A stretch of 10,192 nucleotides of DNA from Microcaldota archaeon (GCA_021812025.1 JAKAPD010000013.1:1-10192), one strand, 5' to 3'. Positions 1 to 7,519 are shown, numbered from the stretch's first letter. The notes: generated by a model from the letters alone, not told the origin. Numbers and translations are program-made.

Positions 1-933
1 GACGCCGCTGGACATGCACACGTTCATGTACCTCCAATAAGTATAGTACTGCGCCCTTGACGCCCTCGATGCGAAAATCGTCGAATTCGAAAGCATACCG
101 TATGCTTCGGCCAGGTCCTTTCCATTTGAATAGCGCTTCGGGAGGTTCTCATCTATCCACTTCGTGAACATGTCGTTATCGACATCCGTGTTCATAGTGG
201 CCATGAGCGGGGTTGTGAACGTGTTCGAGAAGAAAACTTTGTCTAGCGCATTGAAAACATCGGTTTTCTTGTCCCTCAGACCTATTATCTCTGTGGCATC
301 CAGGGGGGCGCCGTCTAGCACCCTCAAATCGTTTATCGCGCTCCTTATGTCCCCGTTCGCCTTCGCCGCTATTACGTCGATCGTTTCCTTTGCGACAACG
401 ATGTTGTTTCTATTAGCAGCCCTTCCGAGTATCTTCGCAATTGTGATAGCATCTATCTTTTTGAATTCTACGTTGTCCGTCTTGCCCCTGAGGAACGATA
501 TGCTCTGGTCCCAGACGTCGTTTGCAGTAAATATGACCGGGCTCTTTGACGTTGATATGAGAGTGTTAATGCCGGAGCTGGCCCCTTTGTCAAATTTCGA
601 AGCCAACTCGTCAATCTCGTCGAGCAGTATCAGGTTCCTTGAGCCGAATACAGTCCGCGACTGTGATGCCGCGACCAACAACTGTTCTATCGATTCCTTG
701 TCCCTGTAGTCGCTGGAGCTCAATTCTACGGTGTGCCAGTTCTGTTCGGCAGCTAGTGCATATGCCGTGGCCGTTTTGCCTGTCCCTGGAGGCCCGAAGA
801 TCAACAGGGGCTTCCTGCTAACGCCATTCTTGATGTCGCTGGCGTATTTTCTTATCTGCTGGATTGCAAAGTCATGGCCCAATATTTCGTCAAGCGATTC
901 TATTTGATAGAAAGAATCGATATCGTTCGCCAT
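1..933 (-). CDS. rfcL: Replication factor C large subunit (clamp loader AAA+ ATPase), C-terminus beyond window
   Basis: This is the large subunit of the archaeal clamp loader, which uses ATP to open the PCNA ring and load it on primed DNA. My reverse-strand translation starts at ATG 933-931 and stays open for 311 codons to base 1, so the C-terminal part is missing. Visible motifs are a Walker A GPPGTGKT (residues 47-54), a Walker B LILLDEID (101-108), a sensor-1-like FTAND (135-139) and a sensor-2-like GDIRSAIND (194-202). The N-terminal block with GHDFAIQQI (19-27) and the LSSSD segment (71-75) after Walker A correspond to the 'G(h)..A...L..W/Y' and 'NASD' regions of RFC-L. DEID rather than DEAD in Walker B favours the large over the small subunit. 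It is divergent from uppS, with TATA-like sequence about 45-60 nt upstream. A long plus-strand open frame inside it is a shadow. Confidence 0.93.
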   Translation of the reverse strand, partial: MANDIDSFYQIESLDEILGHDFAIQQIRKYASDIKNGVSRKPLLIFGPPGTGKTATAYALAAEQNWHTVELSSSDYRDKESIEQLLVAASQSRTVFGSRNLILLDEIDELASKFDKGASSGINTLISTSKSPVIFTANDVWDQSISFLRGKTDNVEFKKIDAITIAKILGRAANRNNIVVAKETIDVIAAKANGDIRSAINDLRVLDGAPLDATEIIGLRDKKTDVFNALDKVFFSNTFTTPLMATMNTDVDNDMFTKWIDENLPKRYSNGKDLAEAYGMLSNSTIFASRASRAQYYTYWRYMNVCMSSGV

Positions 934-975
934 AATATTACCGAGAGCAAAAGCAAGTATTACATTGGGGGGAAA

Positions 976-994
976 CTATATAAAGATATTTAAA
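976..994. promoter_or_regulatory. Divergent TATA-like promoter elements between rfcL and uppS
   Basis: The 118-nt gap between the two divergent starts (934-1051) has an AT-rich core with two TATA-like boxes, ctatataaag at 976-985 and tatttaaa at 987-994. Read on the minus strand they are TTTATATA and TTTAAATA, both close to the archaeal TATA consensus. They would put an rfcL transcription start roughly 20-30 nt before its ATG. Either could also serve uppS, with a leader of roughly 35-45 nt. An alternative uppS box is ttgaataata at 1004-1013. Which box drives which gene is inference. Confidence 0.5.
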
Positions 995-1051
995 CCATAG
1001 ATGTTGAATAATACTCGGCAGTTATTCATAACAATCGAATTGTGAAACTTT

Positions 1052-1747
1052 ATGAAGGAAACTGAGATAGTTCCGCAGCACCTTGCGTTGATTCCCGACG
1101 GGAACAGGCGATGGGCCAAGAAAAACAGTCTGAATCTTTTCATGGGCTACAAGAAGGGCATACAGAAGTTTCTCGAGTTCGGCGACTGGTCCAAAGATGC
1201 AGGAGTGAAGATGCTTACCGTATGGGCGCTCTCTACCGAGAACCTCACTAACAGGAGTTCCCATGAGCTCAACGTACTGTTCCACCTTTACGCTAAAGCC
1301 GCAAGGGACAAGGCGTTCCTGGAGAGGTTAGACGACACAAAGACACGCATAAAGTTCATTGGGGACATGAGTGCGCTGCCAGCAAAACTGAGAAGGGCGC
1401 TGAAAGAGGTAGAAGCGCACACGAAGAACTACAAGAACTTCACCATAAACATGCTAATAAACTATGGCGGCAGAGAGGACATACTCCACGCGGTGCGAAA
1501 ACTGGCAAGCAAAGGCAAAAGGATAAACGATGAGCTTGTCGCAAAATGCCTCAGGACCGCGGGGCTACCCGATGTCGACCTCGTTGTGAGGACGTCGGGA
1601 GAAATGAGGCTTTCTGGATTACTACCGTGGCAGGCCGCTTACTCGGAACTCTATTTTGCGGAAAAGTACTGGCCGGAATTCGAGAAGAAGGATTTCGACA
1701 AGGCGATAAGCTCGTTCTCAAGGCGACAGAGGAGATACGGAAAGTGA
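1052..1747 (+). CDS. uppS: cis-Prenyltransferase (polyprenyl diphosphate synthase, UppS/DHDDS family)
   Basis: The enzyme condenses isopentenyl diphosphate onto an allylic primer to build a cis-polyprenyl diphosphate, in archaea the precursor of the dolichyl-phosphate sugar carrier. The 231 residues match the family's usual length of about 230-260. Motifs follow family order: HLALIPDGNRRWAKK (10-24) with the diphosphate/Mg-binding D16-G17-N18; VWALSTEN (57-64), equivalent to bacterial 'FSSEN'; INYGGREDI (136-144); and RTSGEMRLSGLLPWQ (180-194) followed by AYSELYF (196-202), with R180, R186 and E199 at the catalytic positions. NRR in place of bacterial NGR is typical of archaeal and eukaryotic members. 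No hydrophobic signal is seen, so it should be cytosolic or peripheral. No Shine-Dalgarno precedes the ATG. It is followed after 18 nt by the DUF2070 gene, so co-transcription is likely. The product chain length cannot be read from sequence. Confidence 0.93.
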   Translation: MKETEIVPQHLALIPDGNRRWAKKNSLNLFMGYKKGIQKFLEFGDWSKDAGVKMLTVWALSTENLTNRSSHELNVLFHLYAKAARDKAFLERLDDTKTRIKFIGDMSALPAKLRRALKEVEAHTKNYKNFTINMLINYGGREDILHAVRKLASKGKRINDELVAKCLRTAGLPDVDLVVRTSGEMRLSGLLPWQAAYSELYFAEKYWPEFEKKDFDKAISSFSRRQRRYGK

Positions 1748-1765
1748 TCCTCGAGCAGTGTTTTG

Positions 1766-3625
1766 ATGAAAGTGCGTAGCAACGATACCCTGATAAAAAG
1801 GCTCCGACCTTTTTCCAAGGAACTGCCCGGCACTCCGGCCCTTTTCGCGCTCTTCTTCGTCGGCAGCATCGTAGTCGGGGTAGTCTCTTATGCATTGCTA
1901 TTTTTCGGCACCCCTAGAGGCGTGCTCCCCCTGATAACCATAAATGGAGTGCTCATAGGGTTTATGGGCGTGTTCCTTCCGGCGCTCTTGACAATCATAA
2001 TAATAAAATCGTTCAGGCGCTATGTCAAGACAAAGCACCTCTTGTTCATATCCATGATCGGCGTCTTCGCATATTCTCTCAGTCTTGTGCTCGGGAGTGC
2101 GATATTCAGGATAACCGGCTCGTTGGCGATTGCGGATATCGTCGTGCTTGTCGGCGACGCGAGCATATTCGGCTGGTGGCTGCTCATAAGCAAGGTCGTT
2201 TTTGGCCAGAAGAAAAAGGCAGTGCTCTACCCGTTGGTGCAGCCCACGCTCAACATTGTATTGTACATCCCGGTCAGCAATATGCTTTTTGTGGCACAGG
2301 CGCCGTTGGGCCTTTTGCTGATAAAGCTCTATGCCGGGATATTTGTCTTCCTGATAATAAGCTATCTCATACTCTACATATTCGACAATCCGATGAAGAA
2401 GAACCTCGGCTTTGGCAGCATAGACGCATTTACGCAGTTCGTGCAGAGCTGGCTATTCGATATCGATGCCGGGTACTATAACCCATTTGGAAGGGCATTT
2501 GGCGTAGAAAAAGAGATAAACACCGACACCATTATCTTCAAGAGGAAAGACAACAGCATAAAAGCGGTGCTGTTCGCGCCGTGGATACATTACGGTCCGG
2601 TAGGCACGATAGGCGGCAGTAACTTCCCCTACTTATTGGAAAGATACGCGCACAACCGGTATGGCTCGACGCTGTTCGCGCTGCATCCGCCGCTGAACGA
2701 GGACTGCAACCCGGTTTCAAGCTCGCAGTTCGGCCAGATCAAGGGCGCGCTCGACTACGCAATACGAGAATCAAAAAAGATAACGAATGGAAGGGACAAA
2801 ATCTCTTTCTTGAAAGCGGCCAGCGGCGATTCCAGAGTCGCCGACATATCAATAAACGACGTCAACCTTGCGACTTTTAGCAGGGCTCCTAGGGTAACTG
2901 AAGACATAGCGCCTGACGTCGGCATGGTTTTTAGGCGGATGTTGGAGAAAGGCGGCAGGCGTTCGTTCCTTGTTGACGCGCACAATTCCAGATACGAGAC
3001 CGCCCCGGAAGGTGAGCTCGAAGGGGTAAAGACCGGGACAAGGTACATGGATGAATACATAAGCGCGATTAAGTCACTTGGGAAGAAAGGGGTGCACAAG
3101 AGCGGAAAACTCATGGTGGGCGTTTCTTCTGTTGAGCTTTACGAGAAGCTCGGACGGCCGGCTGACCTGGCAAACGGCAATCTGAACGTCATGGTTTTTG
3201 CCATAAACGGATTCAAATACGCGATAATACTCTTCAACGCGAACAACATGTTGCCGCAGTTTAGGGGTGCCATGCTCAAGCACATCAGGAACAAGTTCAA
3301 GATAGAGGCCGAGGTATGCACGACAGACACGCACTTCGTTAACTCCTTGGAGAGGAACGCGAGCAATGTGCTCGGAAGGCATACGAAGTTCAGCAGCGTC
3401 GAACCACTGCTCGACAAGGCCATCGAGCGGGCGCTTTCCGACATAGAGGCGGCCGATGCCTACTATATAAGGGGCAGCGTGAAGAAGTTCCTGGTTTGGG
3501 GACCCAACATAAGGGAGCGCGTCCTCTCTGTTGTGAATTCCGTGCTTACCCTGGCAAAGGTCCTAGTGCCTGCGATACTCGTCACGGGCTTTGTCATCGC
3601 AGGTTATATAATATCGCTCGTATAA
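1766..3625 (+). CDS. DUF2070 family archaeal membrane protein
   Basis: I recognise this as the archaeal DUF2070 membrane-protein family, which has no established function as far as I know. I start it at ATG 1766; a TTG directly before it would add one residue. The 619 residues are in three parts: about six or seven hydrophobic helices in residues 25-205, a large soluble region from about 210 to 580, and one hydrophobic helix at the C-terminus (about 590-617). The soluble part has motifs that look like an active site: H275 in the HYGPVGTIGGSNFP stretch (275-288), ALHPPLNEDCNP (305-316), DAHNS (404-408), NANNM (491-495) and TDTH (520-523). Glycine-rich HxGPxGxxGGSN is the family hallmark I used. 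The gene lies 18 nt after uppS and 48 nt before asnS. A lipid-linked role from context is inference. Topology of the soluble domain is not determinable by eye. Confidence 0.8.
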   Translation: MKVRSNDTLIKRLRPFSKELPGTPALFALFFVGSIVVGVVSYALLFFGTPRGVLPLITINGVLIGFMGVFLPALLTIIIIKSFRRYVKTKHLLFISMIGVFAYSLSLVLGSAIFRITGSLAIADIVVLVGDASIFGWWLLISKVVFGQKKKAVLYPLVQPTLNIVLYIPVSNMLFVAQAPLGLLLIKLYAGIFVFLIISYLILYIFDNPMKKNLGFGSIDAFTQFVQSWLFDIDAGYYNPFGRAFGVEKEINTDTIIFKRKDNSIKAVLFAPWIHYGPVGTIGGSNFPYLLERYAHNRYGSTLFALHPPLNEDCNPVSSSQFGQIKGALDYAIRESKKITNGRDKISFLKAASGDSRVADISINDVNLATFSRAPRVTEDIAPDVGMVFRRMLEKGGRRSFLVDAHNSRYETAPEGELEGVKTGTRYMDEYISAIKSLGKKGVHKSGKLMVGVSSVELYEKLGRPADLANGNLNVMVFAINGFKYAIILFNANNMLPQFRGAMLKHIRNKFKIEAEVCTTDTHFVNSLERNASNVLGRHTKFSSVEPLLDKAIERALSDIEAADAYYIRGSVKKFLVWGPNIRERVLSVVNSVLTLAKVLVPAILVTGFVIAGYIISLV

Positions 3626-3673
3626 GTAGTACGGAAGCAATAAAAGCGCGCCAAGTCAGATAAAAGTGATTCT

Positions 3674-4993
3674 ATGCTCGGATTATACGTTTCAAGTGTG
3701 CCTATCGAAAAGGCAGCAAAGACTTTCGGCAAGGAACTCGTGGTAAAGGGTTGGATTTATAGAAAAAGGAGCAGCGGCGGGAAGGCTTTTGCGATATTGA
3801 GGGATAGGACGGGCACTTTGCAGTGCGTTGCCGACAAGGGAAGAATAGGCGACATGGCCTTCGATGCACTCGACAAGGCTTATCTGGAATCTAGCATAAT
3901 AGTCAAAGGCGCAATAAGGAAAGATGAGCGGGCGCCCGGGGGTGTCGAACTTGACATATCGGAGCTCAGAATAGTGAATAGCGGCGAGCAGTTCCCGATT
4001 ACAGAATACCAAAGCCCAGAATTTCTGCTCGATGTGAGGCACCTCTGGCTCAGGAGCCAGAAGATGATGAACATAATGAAGGCCAGGGCGGAGATTTTCA
4101 AATATGCAAGAGAATGCCTTGACAAACAGGGGTTCCTTGAGATATCGCCACCGTTGATAACCCGCGCGGGCGGGGAGACCGGGGCGAGCATGTTCGAGGT
4201 GCAGTATTTTGAGCAAAAGGCATATTTGACAGAATCTTCCCAGCTATATGCCGAAGCAATGGTACCGGTGCTGGAAAAAGTTTACACTTTTGCACCCTCT
4301 TACAGGGCTGAGAAATCAAGAACAGTAAAGCACCTGACCGAATATTGGCATTTGGAACCAGAAGCTGCCTATTATAACCTTGACAAGATAATGAAACTGC
4401 AGGAAAAACTCGCCTCTTACATAGCGCAGAGGCTATCGAAAGAGGAAGAGCTATTGAACGCCTTAGGCGTGGAAAAAGATTCGCTTCTGAAAATAAAGCC
4501 CCCTTTCAATAGGATAACGTATGACAAGGCTATAGAAATAATCCAGGAAAAGGGCTCGAAGAAGGTATGGGGGGACGACCTTGGCGTTGAAGAAGAGAGG
4601 CTTCTTACAGAGCACGAGGACAAGCCCATGTTCGTGTATGCGTGGCCGAAAGAATTGAAGGCGTTCTATGCTTCCATAAACCCAAAAGATGAAAGGACGG
4701 TCATGGCTGCGGACATGCAGGCGCCAAGAGGCCATGGAGAGCTCACGAGCAGTAGCGAGAGGGTCTGGCAGTACGACGAACTTATGAAAAGGATGGATGA
4801 AGTGGAAAAAGCGCAGCACATAAAGTTCGATAGGCAGAACTATGCATGGTGGATAGACCTTAGAAAATTCGGCTCGGTGCCACATGCGGGCTTCGGGATA
4901 GGCATGGAACGGCTCATAAAATGGATGCTCAATCTGGAACACATCAGGGACGCGGTGCCTTTCCCCAGAGTTATAAATAGGATTACCCCATAG
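3674..4993 (+). CDS. asnS: Asparaginyl-tRNA synthetase (class IIb)
   Basis: The enzyme charges tRNA-Asn with asparagine. An N-terminal OB-fold anticodon-binding domain (about 22-105, with VKGWIYRKRSSGG at 24-36) precedes a class II catalytic core. Motif 1 is around FLEISPPLIT (154-163), motif 2 is APSYRAEKSRTVKHLTEYWHLE (207-228, R211), and motif 3 is PHAGFGIGMERLIKW (403-417, R413). HLTEYWHLEPE, rather than the HLxEFTSLDxE of AspRS, and the RKRSSGG loop mark it as AsnRS. The 439-residue length is normal, and the OB domain excludes the shorter asparagine synthetase A-like paralogue. One oddity is GELTSSSER (355-363), where the family usually has GExxGGSxR. A weak TATA-like caataaaag at 3638-3646 lies about 30 nt before the ATG, so the gene may have its own short-leader transcript. 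The next gene begins 7 nt after its stop. Confidence 0.93.
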   Translation: MLGLYVSSVPIEKAAKTFGKELVVKGWIYRKRSSGGKAFAILRDRTGTLQCVADKGRIGDMAFDALDKAYLESSIIVKGAIRKDERAPGGVELDISELRIVNSGEQFPITEYQSPEFLLDVRHLWLRSQKMMNIMKARAEIFKYARECLDKQGFLEISPPLITRAGGETGASMFEVQYFEQKAYLTESSQLYAEAMVPVLEKVYTFAPSYRAEKSRTVKHLTEYWHLEPEAAYYNLDKIMKLQEKLASYIAQRLSKEEELLNALGVEKDSLLKIKPPFNRITYDKAIEIIQEKGSKKVWGDDLGVEEERLLTEHEDKPMFVYAWPKELKAFYASINPKDERTVMAADMQAPRGHGELTSSSERVWQYDELMKRMDEVEKAQHIKFDRQNYAWWIDLRKFGSVPHAGFGIGMERLIKWMLNLEHIRDAVPFPRVINRITP

Positions 4994-5000
4994 TCTTATC

Positions 5001-5957
5001 ATGGACCAGTACCTGTTTGCATTTGCAATTGCGAATGTGGTTCTCTGGGCGGTATACTTTAAGAGTTCTTGGAACGGCGATCGGCAGCGTGCCTTCGCGC
5101 CGGTGTTCGCAAGCCTCGCGATAGGAGCCTTTGTAATGATAATCGCGAACTTCATCACGGATCTTTTCTCTATATTGGCTTTGTTGGGGCTTGCGGCGCT
5201 ATTCGCCATGATACCGTTCTATTATGGGAGGAGCAAGGCCCTCCTTGCTGTGTTCCTCTTGTTTGGAATTATCGAATTCTTCTATTTCGCCAACTTTTAC
5301 GGGGCAATATTCTACTTGACAATACAGGCTTTTGCGATAGGCACCGCGTTTGGCGTGGTTTCTAGGACTACGCTGAAGCCGGTGCACGGCAAAAACAAGA
5401 GCATAGAGACCAGGCGAGACCTCGTGCACGTGTTTCTTGGCACAGTCATACTGGCACTGTTCCTTTTGCTTGGCTTTTCTTTCGCCGTGTACCTCACGAT
5501 GGTGCTGATATTTGCGGGCTATTTTATAAACAGTTTTGTAAGCAGGGGCAAAAAAGGGATAAGCGGGATATTCTTCGCGCTGGAAAGGCCCGACGAGCTC
5601 TATGGATTGGGTGCGCTGTACTTAGCCATCGGGGTATCGCTTTTGCTCGGCTTCGTGCACACGCTCGGCTTCATGATAATCGGAATAGTCGCCCTGCTGC
5701 TCGCAGATCCCATTGCTACGATTGTAGGAATGAACCTGAAGGGCAAAAAGCTGCGCTATAACAAAGGCAAAACCGTTTTTGGCGCGCTCGCGTTCTTTTT
5801 TGTAGTCGCATTGCTTTGTTATCCGTTTGTGGGCTTGTATTCTGTAGTTTTTGGGGCGGCGCTTGCATTTGTCGAGAGCTATTTCACCCAGGTCGATGAC
5901 AACATAAGCATACCGGCTGCTACTGCGATATTGTACTTCCTGTCGTTCCTGCTATGA
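5001..5957 (+). CDS. Dolichol kinase/CTP-dependent prenol kinase-like membrane protein (SEC59 family)
   Basis: This is probably a member of the SEC59/phytol-kinase family (COG0170), which phosphorylates long-chain prenols using CTP. The 318 residues are almost entirely hydrophobic, with about ten membrane segments. The C-terminal 185 residues carry the family's signature positions: ETRRDLVHVFLG (136-147, family 'RK..H'), ERPDELYGLG (195-204), ADPIATIVGMNLKGKK (235-250, D236 and G243), NKGKTVFG (254-261, family 'KT..G') and VESYFTQVDDNISIP (291-305, 'E....DN..iP'). Roughly 130 residues with four or so helices precede that core. The start at ATG 5001 lies 7 nt after the asnS stop, so it is probably read from the asnS transcript. 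With uppS upstream and a GlcNAc-1-P transferase nearby, dolichyl phosphate supply is the natural role. Phytol or another prenol, or a CDP-alcohol-type reaction, cannot be excluded. Confidence 0.75.
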   Translation: MDQYLFAFAIANVVLWAVYFKSSWNGDRQRAFAPVFASLAIGAFVMIIANFITDLFSILALLGLAALFAMIPFYYGRSKALLAVFLLFGIIEFFYFANFYGAIFYLTIQAFAIGTAFGVVSRTTLKPVHGKNKSIETRRDLVHVFLGTVILALFLLLGFSFAVYLTMVLIFAGYFINSFVSRGKKGISGIFFALERPDELYGLGALYLAIGVSLLLGFVHTLGFMIIGIVALLLADPIATIVGMNLKGKKLRYNKGKTVFGALAFFFVVALLCYPFVGLYSVVFGAALAFVESYFTQVDDNISIPAATAILYFLSFLL

Positions 5958-6047
5958 AGGAACCGTGATGGAAACGAGGATATAAAAACTTTTCAGAAAG
6001 CAAGTTTTATTGGGCGCGGAGTATTCCCATAAACAAGGCGTGTTGCT

Positions 6048-6057
6048 CTATTTAAAA
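6048..6057 (+). promoter_or_regulatory. TATA-like box upstream of the histone gene
   Basis: The sequence ctatttaaaa would place transcription start at about 6075-6082, giving a leader of about 20-30 nt to ATG 6103. This spacing supports the internal ATG over the upstream in-frame TTG at 6010. A second TATA-like element, gatataaaa at 5979-5987, sits in the same 145-nt gap and would give a longer leader or allow the upstream start. Confidence 0.45.
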
Positions 6058-6102
6058 AGCTTCTTGTGCGATTACTCTCACATCAATTCAACTGTGGGTT
6101 TT

Positions 6103-6432
6103 ATGGTGAAGGAAAGAGTGTTCAGTTTATATGATGTGGAACAGTTCCTGCGCGATGCGGGAGCTGAGAAGGTGCATGAGAAAGCGATCAGGAGCTTCGA
6201 AGAGGAGCTGCGGAACACGCTGAAGGAATTCATAAACGACGCCGAGACGTGCGCTAACTATGCGGGGCGAAGGAAATTGATAACAAAAGAGGACGTCGAG
6301 CTTTCCTCGAATGTCAAGATAAAGAGCTCCAGAATAGGCGCAAAGAGAAACATTGCAAGGAGAAAGTCCATAAGGACCAATTTGTCCAAGGCGCGGGCAC
6401 TCAACCTCGCCGTGCAGAGAATGAATCTTTGA
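6103..6432 (+). CDS. Archaeal histone-fold protein with basic C-terminal tail
   Basis: This is a 109-residue histone-fold DNA-binding protein. Residues 6-67 follow the archaeal histone pattern: a short alpha-1 (FSLYDVEQFLRDAGAEKV, 7-24), a long alpha-2 (HEKAIRSFEEELRNTLKEFI, 25-44, continuing into NDAETCANYAGR) and the loop/alpha-3 region RRKLITKEDVELS (56-68). DAGAEKV and AGR...KEDVELS match the HMfB stretches DAGAERV and AGR.T.KAEDIEL; the L2 loop looks one residue longer. After the fold comes a tail of about 40 residues (70-109) with about twelve Lys/Arg, unlike the tailless classical archaeal histones. I chose ATG 6103 because histone similarity begins there and a TATA-like box lies at a fitting distance. 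An in-frame TTG at 6010 would add 31 residues with no recognisable similarity. The gene stands between lipid-carrier genes but probably has its own promoter. Cellular role (chromatin or regulator) is not established by sequence. Confidence 0.82.
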   Translation: MVKERVFSLYDVEQFLRDAGAEKVHEKAIRSFEEELRNTLKEFINDAETCANYAGRRKLITKEDVELSSNVKIKSSRIGAKRNIARRKSIRTNLSKARALNLAVQRMNL

Positions 6433-7476
6433 TTAGAGCAGATGCGCGAATTTCAGCGCAAAGCCGAACAGTACAAAGATGGCGTCTACTATCCACATCC
6501 AGAGAGACACCTCCCATTCCTTCATCGGCTTAATGTTCATGAACACGTGGGTCCAGCTCGATATCTTCTTGCCGTATGGGGGCTCAAACGTGTTGTCCTT
6601 TTTCAGTTTGCCCAAATCTGTGGTGTGGAATTTCTTCTTTGCATGGAGCAGGAATTCTATTATGTATGGTATGAAAATTATCACGCCGAACGCTTCCATA
6701 TTGCCTATGAATACAGCTGCGACGAACGCGGCACCAAAGCCGAAGTATAGGCTGTCGCCCGGAAGTATCTTTGCCGGATAAGCAGTGAAGAACAGGAAAG
6801 CGAGAAGCGATGCCACCATCACCATCGATATCAACACACCGGTGTACGTGCCGAAGAGCAAACTGTATATGACAAGGCCTATGCTCAATACAAGGCCCCC
6901 GCCTGTGCCGATACCATCGAATCCGCCGACAAGGTTGAAGGCATTGGTCACAAATATTATGGCCAGAGGCACTATCAGCAACGGGTAGAATATGCCGAAG
7001 TTGACAGCGCCTATGAGAGGTATTGCTATCGTTGACACCCCTGCATTGATGGCCATTATCGGTATCGCACCTATTAGGGTGAATACCGGCTTCTGCCACT
7101 GCTTTAGGCCTTTCCTTATGTCCATCATATCGGTGCTTTTCACCTTAATGCGCTGGACGTTTATGTCATCGAGGAAGCCGACGACCGATATGAGCACCAC
7201 GGACAGAACCGTGGCAAACAGATATGTCAAAGACGAAGCAGGGACATACAGCATGAAACTCGCCCCGAATATATAAGCTATCATTCCCAGCATGAACCCG
7301 AAAGCCACGGCGAGCCCTCCGCTCGCAGGCACTATGGGCTTCTTCTGCTTGTTGTGGTCTATTGAAACGACTCCGGAATCGAGCATGTAGGTACTTACGA
7401 AGCGCGATCCCGCGATTGTTGCTGCGAAAGCTATGAGCGCGGGTATTATTATCGTCAGGTAGGAGCTGAATGCCAT
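6433..7476 (-). CDS. Polyprenyl/dolichyl-phosphate GlcNAc-1-phosphate transferase-like (MraY/Alg7/AglH-type)
   Basis: This integral membrane enzyme of the MraY/WecA/Alg7 glycosyltransferase family transfers a sugar-1-phosphate from a UDP-sugar to a polyprenyl or dolichyl phosphate, the first step of lipid-linked oligosaccharide assembly. The 347 residues form about ten membrane helices with cytosolic-loop motifs in family order: DHNKQKKPIVPASGG (40-54), GFLDDI (100-105, catalytic-type DD at 103-104), NAFNLVGGFDG (178-188, N181 and D187) and PGDS (239-242). The last soluble loop (about 280-318) has FHTTDLGKLKK and FEPPYG in place of bacterial HxH motifs. The single C-terminal helix and archaeal context favour a dolichyl-phosphate GlcNAc-1-P transferase, but the sugar is inferred. 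The start is ATG 7476-7474. A palindromic TATA-like box lies about 32-43 nt upstream. Its stop directly abuts the histone gene's stop. Confidence 0.87.
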   Translation of the reverse strand: MAFSSYLTIIIPALIAFAATIAGSRFVSTYMLDSGVVSIDHNKQKKPIVPASGGLAVAFGFMLGMIAYIFGASFMLYVPASSLTYLFATVLSVVLISVVGFLDDINVQRIKVKSTDMMDIRKGLKQWQKPVFTLIGAIPIMAINAGVSTIAIPLIGAVNFGIFYPLLIVPLAIIFVTNAFNLVGGFDGIGTGGGLVLSIGLVIYSLLFGTYTGVLISMVMVASLLAFLFFTAYPAKILPGDSLYFGFGAAFVAAVFIGNMEAFGVIIFIPYIIEFLLHAKKKFHTTDLGKLKKDNTFEPPYGKKISSWTHVFMNIKPMKEWEVSLWMWIVDAIFVLFGFALKFAHLL

Positions 7477-7507
7477 GCGTCAACACTCGATAAGCATAAA
7501 CATAAGA

Positions 7508-7519
7508 CTTAATATTAAG
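7508..7519 (-). promoter_or_regulatory. Palindromic TATA-like box for the GlcNAc-1-P transferase gene
   Basis: CTTAATATTAAG is a perfect 12-nt palindrome lying 32-43 nt upstream of ATG 7476. A start about 26 nt beyond its centre would give a leader of roughly 10 nt. It overlaps a second palindrome, TTAAGCTTAA (7515-7524). The 85-nt gap 7477-7561 must also hold the tRNA-Arg promoter on the other strand, for which catattaaa (7542-7550) is AT-rich but seems too close to the tRNA. Confidence 0.4.

Noticed and set aside
164..709. A 181-codon plus-strand open frame
   Set aside because: It lies wholly antisense to the rfcL coding sequence, which has full AAA+ motifs. Its translation is low-complexity Ser/Leu-rich with no motif.
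3674..4993. Assignment as aspartyl-tRNA synthetase or asparagine synthetase A-like paralogue
   Set aside because: HLTEYWHLEPE and WIYRKRSSGG are AsnRS-type, and the presence of the OB-fold domain excludes the short paralogue.
4463..5209. A 248-codon minus-strand open frame
   Set aside because: It runs antisense across the end of asnS and the start of the SEC59-like gene, crossing their boundary, and has no recognisable domain.
6010..6102. N-terminal extension of the histone from TTG 6010
   Set aside because: The 31 extra residues show no histone similarity, and a TATA-like box at 6048-6057 lies inside that stretch at a good distance from ATG 6103. Not fully excluded, because a second TATA-like element precedes it at 5979.
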